Shown: positions 1 to 6,068 of the stretch, piece by piece | Layout of the letters: each line of letters starts with the position of its first letter | Position numbering within the stretch: the stretch's first letter is position 1 | Program-made: the position numbers and the translations under genes | NCBI GenBank assembly: GCA_946481265.1 | Contig: CAMLNE010000223.1 | Coordinates: forward strand, 1 to 7,160 | Direction of reading: 5' to 3' | Length of the DNA stretch: 7,160 nt | Source: an uncultured Panacagrimonas sp. | GTDB taxonomy: Bacteria; Pseudomonadota; Gammaproteobacteria; Nevskiales; Nevskiaceae | The notes under the pieces: model-generated | Databases searched by the model: none | Told to the model about the DNA's origin: nothing | Seen by the model: the letters and a program-made list of their open reading frames with translations, nothing else

Positions 1-86
1 GCACCACTTGCTACGGCACGATCTCGAGAATCCAGGGTGTGACGGGCTCTCAGGCCGGAACCAACCACCACGCACCCGAAATTACA

Positions 87-112
87 CAAGGCTGCGCAGG
101 GCGACAGCCTTG
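87..112 (-). terminator. Weak hairpin, possible 3' end signal of the DUF3187-like gene
   Basis: CAAGGCTG (87-94) and CAGCCTTG (105-112) are perfectly complementary 8-bp arms around a 10-nt loop. Read on the minus strand, the stem is followed by TGTAATTT, a poor and interrupted T-tract. It lies about 170 nt past the stop of the minus-strand gene ending at 279. It might be a weak intrinsic terminator or simply one more repeat-derived hairpin; the distance and the poor T-tract keep confidence low. Confidence 0.25.
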
Positions 113-240
113 CGCACGGGGGCGTCGGTACCCAGGCCAGAGACCCGCAGAGCCGTACATAAGCCTTTGCGACCTTTCTTTTCCCTTTGCGCCTTTGCGG
201 TGAAGGTTTTCGGGCCCAGCTACCGACGCGCCGGTGCGCA
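111..240. repeat. Imperfect inverted repeat, 28-bp arms
   Basis: Positions 111-138 and the reverse complement of 213-240 match at 23 of 28 bases, including TGCGCAC at the outer end and a nine-base block GCGTCGGTA. The arms enclose 74 bp that contain the CCTTTGCG units. Because of the arms, nearly the same peptide (RTGASV-PE) can be read in chance frames on both strands. The shape (about 130 bp, non-coding, inverted ends) resembles a small non-autonomous or REP/BIME-like element. No target-site duplication was found. Confidence 0.5.
164..199 (-). repeat. CGCAAAGG short repeat cluster
   Basis: CCTTTGCG occurs at 164-171, 184-191 and 192-199, the last two directly adjacent, with a degenerate copy CCTTTCTT at 173-180. 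On the minus strand this reads CGCAAAGG-CGCAAAGG-(degenerate)-CGCAAAGG, preceded by TTCACC. Short arrays of this type (CGCAAAGG or CACGAAGG units) occur, to my recollection, in intergenic DNA of many environmental proteobacteria and are often mis-annotated as small ORFs with a HRKGAKG-like peptide. Their function is not established. Confidence 0.6.
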
Positions 241-262
241 CGCGCTTCGCGCTTTGCACACC
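233..262. repeat. REP-like hairpin
   Basis: GGTGCGCA (233-240) pairs with TGCACACC (255-262) at 7 of 8 positions, and the interior contains a nested GCGC-TTC-GCGC stem (242-252). The outer arm on the right continues into CCTACG, giving on the opposite strand a CGTAGGGTGTGCA start. Such GTAGGGTGCGC-type palindromes are common dispersed intergenic repeats in gammaproteobacteria. This is pattern recognition, not a database match. Confidence 0.4.
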
Positions 263-286
263 CTACGCCCTGCACACCCTACGGCC
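255..286. repeat. 16-bp tandem duplication at the gene end
   Basis: Two adjacent 16-bp units, 255-270 and 271-286, differ at one base (TGCACACCCTACG shared, then CCC versus GCC). The second unit contains the TAG stop of the DUF3187-like gene (279-281 on the minus strand) and its last codon, Pro. The duplication therefore adjoins and includes the 3' end of the coding sequence. Confidence 0.7.
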
Positions 287-1241
287 GCATCACGAGTGCC
301 AGGCGCAGGCTGAAGTCCGGCGAGGAGGCGACGACCAGGTCTTCCTGGAATGACAGCTCGACGCAGGGCCCGCCGCCGGGGCACCAGCGCCCGCCCAGCG
401 TCATCTGCAGCCCGGCCCGGTCCAGCGCGCCGATCGCGCTGTCGTCGTAGAGCGGGGCATGCGCGTAGAGCTGGCCCAGGATCTGCAGCGAGGGCAGCAG
501 GCGCGCGTCGAGTCCGATGCCGCCGAACGGAATCAGCGTGTTCTGCTCGTCCTCGAGCACCTCGGCCTTCTCGTTGGCCGACACGCCGAGGGAGGCGAAT
601 CCACCGAAGGCGGACTGCTCGTCGAACGGCAGCGCCCAGTCCGCCCAGGCCGCGGCGCCGAAGTTGCCGCCGGCGAGTTCGTCCTCGTCGCCGGTCGGCA
701 GCTTGAGCAGGCCGCGCAGCATCAGGCCCTCGCGCAAGGCCCAGCCGGCCCCGACCTGCACATCGCCCAGGCGCGTCGCGCCGTCCTGCGCCTCGAACTG
801 CACGACGCCGTCGCGCACGTAGCGGTATGCGTAACGGTCCCGCGGCGCGTCCTCGCGTCCGCCGTCCGGCAGGCTGAAGGCGTCGTGCCAGTCCTCGATG
901 ATGCCGTCGAGGAATCCGCCGCCGGTGTGCAGCAGCGGCAGCTCGACGCTCCAGTCACCGCGCCCGCCCCAGGCGGCGGTATGGCGCAGGGCGTAGCGCA
1001 GCGCCTCGCCGTCGAGCAGCAGCGACTCGCCGTCCTCCTGCTTGTCGACAAACTCGTTGGTGAGGTCCACCGACAGGCGCCACGGCCCCGGCTGCGCCGG
1101 CGCGGTCGCGCCCAGGCCCGGCAGCGCGAACCCGCGCGCGAGCGTCGACTGGTTGGAGGTGAGCAGGGAATCGGCGGCGACCGGCGGCGCCGACACCCCC
1201 ATCGCGAACAGGCACAGCAGGGCGCGACTCGACGGCTTCAT
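279..1241 (-). CDS. DUF3187-like exported protein, probable outer-membrane beta-barrel
   Basis: This encodes 320 residues from the ATG at 1241. A longer frame opens at 1307, but residues 1-23 from 1241 form a clean Sec signal peptide: basic KPSSR, a hydrophobic stretch ALLCLFAMGVSAPPVA and a likely cleavage VAA|DS, which decides the start. No strong Shine-Dalgarno is visible. The mature part has many alternating, strand-like segments. The block LPDGGREDAPRDRYAYRY (124-141), preceded by GGGFLDGIIEDWHD (107-120), and KLPTGD (180-185) fit the DUF3187 family of unknown function. Cys287 and Cys293 in CPGGGPC could form a disulfide in the periplasm or on the surface. The C-terminus is strand-like (DFSLRLALVMRP) but does not end in the usual Phe. 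It is transcribed divergently from the thiolase, and nothing ties it functionally to that gene. Family call moderately sure; function unknown. Confidence 0.8.
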   Translation of the reverse strand: MKPSSRALLCLFAMGVSAPPVAADSLLTSNQSTLARGFALPGLGATAPAQPGPWRLSVDLTNEFVDKQEDGESLLLDGEALRYALRHTAAWGGRGDWSVELPLLHTGGGFLDGIIEDWHDAFSLPDGGREDAPRDRYAYRYVRDGVVQFEAQDGATRLGDVQVGAGWALREGLMLRGLLKLPTGDEDELAGGNFGAAAWADWALPFDEQSAFGGFASLGVSANEKAEVLEDEQNTLIPFGGIGLDARLLPSLQILGQLYAHAPLYDDSAIGALDRAGLQMTLGGRWCPGGGPCVELSFQEDLVVASSPDFSLRLALVMRP

Positions 1242-1388
1242 CTGGCGAAGGGCGGGCGAGGGTCGGAGCCGGAATTCTGCCTGCTTTGGCCGGGCACCGA
1301 AGCACACCCACCTGCAGGCAGCGCCGCACCGACATCGGCCCGGATCTCGAATGGCCGCCGCGCGGTGGGTGGCGCGGGTTCACCCCCT

Positions 1389-1399
1389 ACCCTAAGGGT
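1389..1399. promoter_or_regulatory. Small palindrome, possible operator
   Basis: ACCCT-A-AGGGT is an 11-bp perfect palindrome about one central base. It ends 25 bp before the putative -10 box, so it overlaps or abuts where the -35 region of the thiolase promoter would be. A regulator binding there could act on the thiolase. Arms of five bases are short and may be chance. Confidence 0.25.
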
Positions 1400-1424
1400 G
1401 GTTCGCGGCGGACCCCCCGGCGAC

Positions 1425-1430
1425 TAAAAT
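1425..1430 (+). promoter_or_regulatory. Putative -10 box of the thiolase promoter
   Basis: TAAAAT differs from TATAAT at one position and is the only AT-rich hexamer in an otherwise GC-rich leader. At a 17-bp spacing the -35 position would be TTCGCG (1402-1407), a poor match to TTGACA, so the promoter would be weak or activator-dependent. Transcription would start near 1437, leaving a leader of about 43 nt. A weak ribosome site, ACAGG (1468-1472), sits seven bases before the ATG. Confidence 0.4.
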
Positions 1431-1479
1431 AGCCATACCGCGCTGGACTTCCAGCCCCCCTCACTGAACAGGTTTCCCC

Positions 1480-2661
1480 ATGACCACCAGAACCTTCGTT
1501 GCCGGTGTCGGCATGATCCCCTTCGTCAAGCCGGGCAAGAGCGAGAGCTACGACGTCATGGGCGCCAGGGCGATCGCGCTGGCGCTGGAAGACGCCGGCG
1601 TCAGCTACGACAAGATCCAGCAGGTCTATGCCGGCTACGTCTACGGCGACAGCACCTGCGGCCAGCTCGCCGTCTACCACGTCGGCATGACCGGCGTGCC
1701 GGTGGTCAACGTCAACAACAACTGCTCGAGCGGCTCGAGCGCGCTGTTCCTGGCCCGCCAGGCGGTGGAAAGCGGCGCGGTGGACTGCGCGCTGGCGGTG
1801 GGCTTCGAGCAGATGCAGCCGGGCGCGCTGGTGGCCCACTTCAACGACCGTCCCGATCCGCTCGGTCCCTTCATCGCGGCTGCGCAGGCGGTGAAGCCGG
1901 CGCCGGGCGCACCAATGGCGCCGCATATGTTCGGCACCGCCGGCGCGGAATACCTGGAGAAGTACAACGTCGGCCCCGAGGTGTTCGCGCGGGTCTCGGT
2001 CAAGGCGCGCAAGCACGCGCAGCACAACGACAAGGCGATCTTCCGCGACCTGGTCACCGAGGAGCAGGTACTGGGCTCGCCGGTGATCTTCGGGCCGATG
2101 ACGCGCCTGCAGTGCTGCCCGCCGACCTGCGGCGCGGCCGCGGCCATCGTCGTGAGCGAGGCCTTCGCGAAGAAGCACGGCCTGAAGCGCGACGTCGCGA
2201 TCCTGGCGCAGTCGATGACCACCGACTTCACCTCGACCTTCAGCGAAGGCTCGATGATCAAGGCGATCGGCTACGACATGACCGGCGCCGCCGCCAAGGC
2301 CGTGTACGAGAAGGCCGGTGTCGGTCCGCAGGACGTCGACGTGTGCGAACTGCACGACTGCTTCACCGCCAACGAGGTGCTGACCTACGAGGGCCTGGGC
2401 CTGACGCCGGAAGGAACCTCGGACAAGTTCATCGCCGACGGCGACAACACCTACGGCGGGCGCGTGGTCACCAACCCGTCGGGTGGCCTGCTCAGCAAGG
2501 GTCACCCGCTGGGCGCAACCGGCCTGGCGCAGTGCACCGAGCTGGTCGACCAGCTGCGCGGACGCTGCGGCGTGCGCCAGGTGGAGAACCCCAAGATCGC
2601 CCTGCAGCACAACCTCGGCCTGGGCGGCGCCTGCGTGGTGACGCTCTACGCCAAGGCCTGA
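1480..2661 (+). CDS. SCP2/SCP-x-type thiolase (acetyl-CoA acyltransferase / lipid-transfer-protein family)
   Basis: A 393-residue thiolase-fold enzyme that would cleave a 3-ketoacyl-CoA with CoA, or run the reverse condensation, in the cytoplasm. Nucleophile Cys82 lies in NNNCSSGSSAL. The SCP2-thiolase signature HDCF (292-295: His292, Cys294) replaces the NEAF motif of classical thiolases, and His342 lies in SKGHPLGATG. In this subfamily the Cys of HDCF is known to act as the second catalytic cysteine. The C-terminal HNLGLGGACVV (377-387) replaces the classical CxG motif, although Cys385 is present near that place. There is no C-terminal SCP2 sterol-carrier domain; the protein ends right after the thiolase fold, as is usual for bacterial members. 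Such thiolases often act on branched or steroid-derived acyl-CoAs, but the substrate cannot be read here. The gene is convergent with the enzyme operon on the other strand and has its own promoter. Family call is secure. Confidence 0.92.
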   Translation: MTTRTFVAGVGMIPFVKPGKSESYDVMGARAIALALEDAGVSYDKIQQVYAGYVYGDSTCGQLAVYHVGMTGVPVVNVNNNCSSGSSALFLARQAVESGAVDCALAVGFEQMQPGALVAHFNDRPDPLGPFIAAAQAVKPAPGAPMAPHMFGTAGAEYLEKYNVGPEVFARVSVKARKHAQHNDKAIFRDLVTEEQVLGSPVIFGPMTRLQCCPPTCGAAAAIVVSEAFAKKHGLKRDVAILAQSMTTDFTSTFSEGSMIKAIGYDMTGAAAKAVYEKAGVGPQDVDVCELHDCFTANEVLTYEGLGLTPEGTSDKFIADGDNTYGGRVVTNPSGGLLSKGHPLGATGLAQCTELVDQLRGRCGVRQVENPKIALQHNLGLGGACVVTLYAKA

Positions 2662-2669
2662 GGTCGTCG

Positions 2670-2695
2670 AAAAATCCCGGACGCCGTCCGGGATT
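2670..2695 (-). terminator. Intrinsic terminator of the minus-strand operon
   Basis: AATCCCGGAC (2673-2682) and GTCCGGGATT (2686-2695) form a perfect 10-bp stem with a 3-nt loop. On the minus strand the GC-rich stem runs directly into five T residues (complement of A2670-A2674), a good rho-independent terminator 62 nt after the MFS stop codon. On the plus strand it begins nine bases after the thiolase stop but is followed only by TTCC, so it would stop thiolase transcripts poorly unless helped. Confidence 0.8.
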
Positions 2696-2756
2696 CCGGT
2701 CGGGAGACACGGCAGACACGGGCGCAGGCCTTCGCGCCGCGCCCTGGCGGCACAGC

Positions 2757-4193
2757 TCAGGACCGCTCGCTGATATCCGACAGGGGCGCCGCGAGCGCTT
2801 CCAGCGGACGCCGCTCGGCCGCCAGCCCCCAGCGCCAGGCGACCGCCGCCGCGCCCACCATCAGGACGGCGGCAAACACGTATCCCCAGGCGATGGATCC
2901 GCGCTGCCCGGTGCCGATCAGCTCGCCGAAGATCCACGGGCCGGCGATGCCGCCCGCGGCGGTGCCCAGGGTGTAGAACAGCGCGATCGCCAGGGCGCGC
3001 ACTTCCAGCGGAAAGCTCTCACCCACCGTCAGGTAGGCCGAGCTCGCCGCCGCCGAGGCGAAGAAGAACACCAGCGACCACGCCAAGGTCTGCCCGGTCG
3101 CACCCAGCATCGCCGCCTCGAACATCCAGGCCGTGACCGCCAGCAGCACGCCGGACATGGCGTACGTGAACGCGATCATCTGGCGCCGCCCGATGCTGTC
3201 GAACAGACGGCCCAGCAGCAGCGGGCCGAGGAAGTTGCCGGCGGCGAACGGCAGGATGTACAGGCCGATGCGATCGGCCGGCACGCCGAAGAAGGTGCCC
3301 AGGACCAGGGCGTAGGTGAAGAAGATGGCGTTGTAGAAGAACGCCTGCGCGCTCATCAGCACCAGGCCGACCGCGGCGCGCCGCGGATAGCGGCGGAACA
3401 GGCTGCGACCCAGGTCGATGAAGCCGAAGCCACGCGCGCGTGGCTGCAGGCGCAGCACCGCGAGGCGTTCCACTTCCCCGGGCAGCATGCCCTGCCCGGC
3501 CCGCGCCTCGATCTGCGCGACGATCGCCTCGGCCTCCTCGACGCGGCCGCGCGTCATCAGCCAGCGCGGACTCTCGGGAATCCAGCGGCGCAGCCACAGG
3601 ATCACCAGGCCCAGCAGCGCGCCCAGCCCGAAGCAGGCACGCCAGCCCATGTCCGCCGGCAGCCGTCCGGGCTCCAGCAGCACCACGGCGCCCAGCGCGC
3701 CGAGCGCCGCGCCGATCCAGAAGCTGCCGTTGATGACCAGGTCGGTGTGTCCGCGGTAACGCGCGGGGATCAGTTCCTGGATCGCCGAGTTGATCGCCGA
3801 GTATTCGCCGCCGATGCCCGCGCCGGTGAAGAAGCGGCAGAGCAGGAAGATCTCGAGATTCGGCGCGAAGGCGGTGGCGGCGGTCGCCAGCAGGTAGACG
3901 GCGAGCGTGACCGTGAACAGGCGCTTGCGGCCGAGCCGGTCGGTCAACCAACCGAAGAACAGGGCGCCGAGCACGGCGCCGGCGACATAGACGCTGCCCG
4001 CCAGCCCGATCTGCGCATCGTCCATCCGCAGGACCGGACTGGCCTTGAGCGCACCGGATACCGCGCCGGCCAGGGTGACCTCGAGGCCGTCGAGAATCCA
4101 GGTGATGCCGAGGGCGGCGACGACCAGGCTGTGGAAACCGCACCAGCGCAGGCGGTCGAGTCGTGCCGGGATGCGGGTCTGGATGGGCGTCAT
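2757..4193 (-). CDS. MFS transporter, metabolite:H+ symporter-like
   Basis: A 478-residue integral inner-membrane protein with about twelve hydrophobic segments in two halves. Major facilitator signatures are clear: motif A GWLTDRLGRKR (81-91) between TM2 and TM3, RFFTGAGIGGE (120-130), PESPRW (206-211) after TM6, a second-half motif A GRLFDSIGRRQ (328-338) and GESFPLEVRA (391-400). An acidic pair (Asp35, Glu38) lies in TM1, as in proton-coupled members. The N-terminus RIPARLDRL and the PESPRW loop resemble metabolite:H+ and NiaP-like aromatic or organic-acid carriers more than antibiotic exporters. The ATG at 4193 is preceded by a pyrimidine-rich run and no Shine-Dalgarno, so initiation may be weak. 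It is the last gene of the operon, 64 bp after the SDR, and probably handles the pathway's substrate or a product. Family certain, substrate unknown. Confidence 0.88.
   Translation of the reverse strand: MTPIQTRIPARLDRLRWCGFHSLVVAALGITWILDGLEVTLAGAVSGALKASPVLRMDDAQIGLAGSVYVAGAVLGALFFGWLTDRLGRKRLFTVTLAVYLLATAATAFAPNLEIFLLCRFFTGAGIGGEYSAINSAIQELIPARYRGHTDLVINGSFWIGAALGALGAVVLLEPGRLPADMGWRACFGLGALLGLVILWLRRWIPESPRWLMTRGRVEEAEAIVAQIEARAGQGMLPGEVERLAVLRLQPRARGFGFIDLGRSLFRRYPRRAAVGLVLMSAQAFFYNAIFFTYALVLGTFFGVPADRIGLYILPFAAGNFLGPLLLGRLFDSIGRRQMIAFTYAMSGVLLAVTAWMFEAAMLGATGQTLAWSLVFFFASAAASSAYLTVGESFPLEVRALAIALFYTLGTAAGGIAGPWIFGELIGTGQRGSIAWGYVFAAVLMVGAAAVAWRWGLAAERRPLEALAAPLSDISERS
3428..3445. repeat. 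18-bp perfect palindrome inside the MFS gene
   Basis: AGCCACGCG and its reverse complement meet without a gap. It encodes the PRAR part of the cytoplasmic loop between the two halves of the transporter. Ala/Arg codons GCG and CGC make such sequence likely in this GC-rich genome, so no function is claimed. Confidence 0.5.
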
Positions 4194-4215
4194 GGGGGAA
4201 GGAAGCCGGCCTGCC

Positions 4216-4253
4216 CGCCGGCGTGCCGCGCCCCCCCGCGCGGCACGCCGGCG
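4216..4253 (-). promoter_or_regulatory. Strong hairpin between SDR and MFS genes, no T-tract
   Basis: A 16-bp perfect GC-rich stem (4216-4231 with 4238-4253) encloses a loop of six C on the plus strand, six G in the transcript. It starts four bases after the SDR stop and ends 22 nt before the MFS ATG. No T-tract follows; the transcript instead continues into a pyrimidine run CTTCCTTCCCCC just before the start codon. It is therefore not a classical terminator. It could protect the upstream mRNA from 3' exonucleases, cause partial or factor-dependent termination, or limit ribosome access to the transporter. Confidence 0.6.
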
Positions 4254-4257
4254 TCGA

Positions 4258-5028
4258 TCAGGCCGTCAGGCCACCGTCGACCACCAGGTCCGAGCCGGTG
4301 ACGTAGCTGGCCTCGTCCGAGGCCAGGAACAGCACCGCCGCGGCGATCTCCGCGGACTGCGCGAAGCGTCCCATCGGGATGCGCGCGAGCGTGCGGGCAG
4401 CGAAGGCCTCGCCCTTGGCCTGCGGCATCGAGGCGACGGCACCCGCCACCATCGCGGTTTCCGCGAAGCCGGGACAGACGTTGTTGATGCGGATCCGGTA
4501 GCCCTTGCGCGCGCAGTGGATCGCCGCGGACTTGGTGAAGATGCGCACACCGCCCTTGGTGGCGTTGTAGGCCGGGATCTCGGGTTCACCGAGGAAGCCC
4601 TCGATGGAGGCCATGTTGATGATCGAGCCCGAGGCCGCCTTCATGCGCGCGATCGCGGCCTGCGTGCCGAGGAAGACGCCGGTGAGGTTGACGTCCAGCG
4701 TGCGCTGCCAGTCCTTGAGACTGGACGTCTCCACGTCGCCGATCAGGCCGATGCCGGCATTGTTGACCAGCACGTCGAGGCGGCCCCACTTGGCGATCGC
4801 CGCGTCCAGGGTTTCGTCCCACTGCGCCGGGTGGGTCGCATCCTGCACGCGGAACATCGCATTGGGGCCCAGGCGCCGGGCCTGCGCCTCGCCCTCTGCC
4901 TGGTCGATGTCCGTGAGCATGACCTTGCCGCCCTCGGCGAGCAGCGCCTCGACCGCCGCCAGGCCCAGGCCGCGGGCGCCGCCGGTGACGACGCAGACCT
5001 TGCCCTCGACTCGTCCTGCGCGGTTCAT
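4258..5028 (-). CDS. Short-chain dehydrogenase/reductase (classical SDR)
   Basis: This 256-residue cytoplasmic oxidoreductase has the usual classical SDR length and a single Rossmann domain. It shows the cofactor motif TGGARGLG (15-22), NNAG (89-92), the catalytic tetrad Asn114, Ser141, Tyr154 and Lys158 (YNATK), the CPGFAETAM loop (after Lys158), and the C-terminal YVTGSDLVVDGG. Asp40 at the end of the second strand favours NAD(H) over NADP(H). It would interconvert a secondary alcohol and ketone, for example a 3-hydroxyacyl-CoA or hydroxysteroid; the sequence does not decide which. The start is set by the ATGA overlap with the upstream MDR stop and by AAGGTGG (5033-5039) five bases upstream, so the two are probably translationally coupled. 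Nothing is missing from the active site. Family certain. Confidence 0.92.
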   Translation of the reverse strand: MNRAGRVEGKVCVVTGGARGLGLAAVEALLAEGGKVMLTDIDQAEGEAQARRLGPNAMFRVQDATHPAQWDETLDAAIAKWGRLDVLVNNAGIGLIGDVETSSLKDWQRTLDVNLTGVFLGTQAAIARMKAASGSIINMASIEGFLGEPEIPAYNATKGGVRIFTKSAAIHCARKGYRIRINNVCPGFAETAMVAGAVASMPQAKGEAFAARTLARIPMGRFAQSAEIAAAVLFLASDEASYVTGSDLVVDGGLTA

Positions 5029-6062
5029 TCGGCCACCTTCAGCACGACCTTGCCGAAATTGCCGCCCTTGAGCAGGTCGGCGAGGCCCTGCGGCGCGTTC
5101 TCCAGTCCCTCCAGCTGGTGTTCACGCACGCGGATCTTGCCGCTTTCGACCAGCGGCGTGACCTCCTTGAGGAACTGCGCGTAGTACTCCGGGTAGGCGT
5201 CGAAGATGATGAAGCCCTCCACCTTGAGGCGCTTGAACAGCGTGTTGGACAGGAAGCCCGGCAGGCGGTCGCGTCCGTCCAGGCCGGCGCCGCTGTAGTG
5301 CGAGATCAGGCCGCAGATGGGAATGCGCGCGAACAGGTTGAGCAGCGGCTCCACCGCGTCGAACACCGCGCCGCCGACGTTCTCCATGTAGATGTCGATG
5401 CCCTTGGGACAGGCGGCGGCGAGCTTGGCCGGGAAGTCGGGATCACGGTGATCCACGCAGGCATCGAAGCCAAGCTCCTGCACCGCGAAGTCGCACTTGC
5501 GCTTGCCGCCGGCGATGCCGACCACGCGACAGCCCTGCGCCTTGGCGAGCTGGCCGATGATCTGGCCGACCGCGCCGGTGGCCGCGGCCACGCAGAAGGT
5601 CTCGCCGGCCTTGGGCTTGCCGATGTTCATCAGCGCGTGCCAGGCAGTGAAGCCGGGCATGCCCAGCGACCCCAGGTACCAGCTCGGGATCTTCGCGCCC
5701 TCGGGCAGCTTGATGATGATGTCGCTGCCGTCGGACAGCATGTAGTCCTGCCAGCCGGCGTAGGAGTGCACCAGGTCGCCGACCTTGTAGGCCGGATTGT
5801 TCGACGCCTCCACGCGCGACACCGTGCCGCCCACCATGACCTCCCCCTTCTTCACCGAAGGCATGTAGGCGTCGGCCTCGTTGAGGCGCACGCGCATGTA
5901 GGGATCCAGGGACAGCCACAGCGTGCGCAGCAGGACCTGGTTGGGACCGGGCTTTGGCACCGGGGTGGTCTCCATCTTCCAGACCGCCGGGGTCGGCTCC
6001 TGGTCCGGCTGGGTGTGCTGCGCCAGAACGAAACTGCGGTTGGTGGTGGCGGTCTGTGACAT
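5025..6062 (-). CDS. Zinc-independent MDR, NADP-dependent enone/enal reductase (CurA/PTGR-like)
   Basis: A 345-residue medium-chain dehydrogenase/reductase of the CurA, leukotriene-B4 12-hydroxydehydrogenase and prostaglandin-reductase type, which reduces the C=C bond of conjugated enones or enals with NADPH. Visible are the N-terminal LSLDPYMRVRL (50-60), the Rossmann motif AATGAVGQ (160-167), GIAGGKRKC (182-190) with a basic residue suited to NADP phosphate, ENVGG (227-231) and C-terminal LEGLENAPQGL...GGNFGKVVLKV. No zinc-ligand cysteine cluster is present. An upstream ATG at 6104 exists, but GGAGG (6069-6073) lies six bases before the ATG at 6062 and the family N-terminus begins there. 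It follows the hydratase gene by 71 bp and overlaps the SDR start by four bases. It probably reduces an unsaturated intermediate; a detoxifying role against reactive enals is the alternative. Confidence 0.9.
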   Translation of the reverse strand: MSQTATTNRSFVLAQHTQPDQEPTPAVWKMETTPVPKPGPNQVLLRTLWLSLDPYMRVRLNEADAYMPSVKKGEVMVGGTVSRVEASNNPAYKVGDLVHSYAGWQDYMLSDGSDIIIKLPEGAKIPSWYLGSLGMPGFTAWHALMNIGKPKAGETFCVAAATGAVGQIIGQLAKAQGCRVVGIAGGKRKCDFAVQELGFDACVDHRDPDFPAKLAAACPKGIDIYMENVGGAVFDAVEPLLNLFARIPICGLISHYSGAGLDGRDRLPGFLSNTLFKRLKVEGFIIFDAYPEYYAQFLKEVTPLVESGKIRVREHQLEGLENAPQGLADLLKGGNFGKVVLKVAE

Positions 6063-6068
6063 GGTGAT

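Larger units (their letters stand above)
1..278. other. Repeat-rich intergenic region with no credible gene
   Basis: No reading frame here gives a believable protein. The open frames on both strands are Arg/Pro/Ala-rich, lack recognisable domains and run across repeats. The stretch holds an 8-bp stem at 87-112, a 28-bp imperfect inverted repeat (111-138 with 213-240), three CCTTTGCG units between its arms, a REP-like hairpin (233-262) and a 16-bp tandem duplication (255-286). It lies downstream of the minus-strand DUF3187-like gene, so part of it could act as that gene's 3' region. A gene ending to the left of the window cannot be excluded, but no C-terminus is recognisable. Confidence 0.6.
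1242..1479. other. Divergent intergenic region
   Basis: These 238 bp separate the starts of the DUF3187-like gene and the thiolase. The thiolase-proximal third holds the only convincing AT-rich hexamer and a small palindrome (separate entries). No clear -10/-35 pair is visible for the minus-strand gene; the region next to it is GC-rich and featureless. No small gene is supported. Confidence 0.5.

Noticed and set aside
8..313. A 101-codon plus-strand frame, and a 69-codon minus-strand frame at 50-259, in the left intergenic region
   Set aside because: Both translate through the repeats. The similar peptide RTGASV on each strand comes from the inverted repeat, and HRKGAKG is the translation of the CGCAAAGG units.
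459..1427. A 322-codon plus-strand open frame opposite the DUF3187-like gene
   Set aside because: Its composition is that of an antisense shadow, whereas the minus-strand frame has a signal peptide and family motifs.
1387..2937. A 516-codon minus-strand open frame antisense to the thiolase
   Set aside because: His/Arg/Ala/Val-rich low-information translation that mirrors the thiolase codons and also covers the terminator; no family resemblance.
4216..4253. Reading the SDR-MFS hairpin as a classical rho-independent terminator
   Set aside because: No T-tract follows the stem on either strand, and an operon gene starts 22 nt later.
2112..4301. A 729-codon plus-strand open frame spanning the thiolase end and antisense to the transporter
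   Set aside because: It is composed mostly of Arg, Gln, Gly, Ala and Asp without domains, crosses the terminator, and overlaps two clearly real genes. It is a high-GC codon shadow.
5118..6059. A 313-codon plus-strand open frame opposite the MDR gene
   Set aside because: Exact antisense of a secure MDR reading frame; no motifs of its own.
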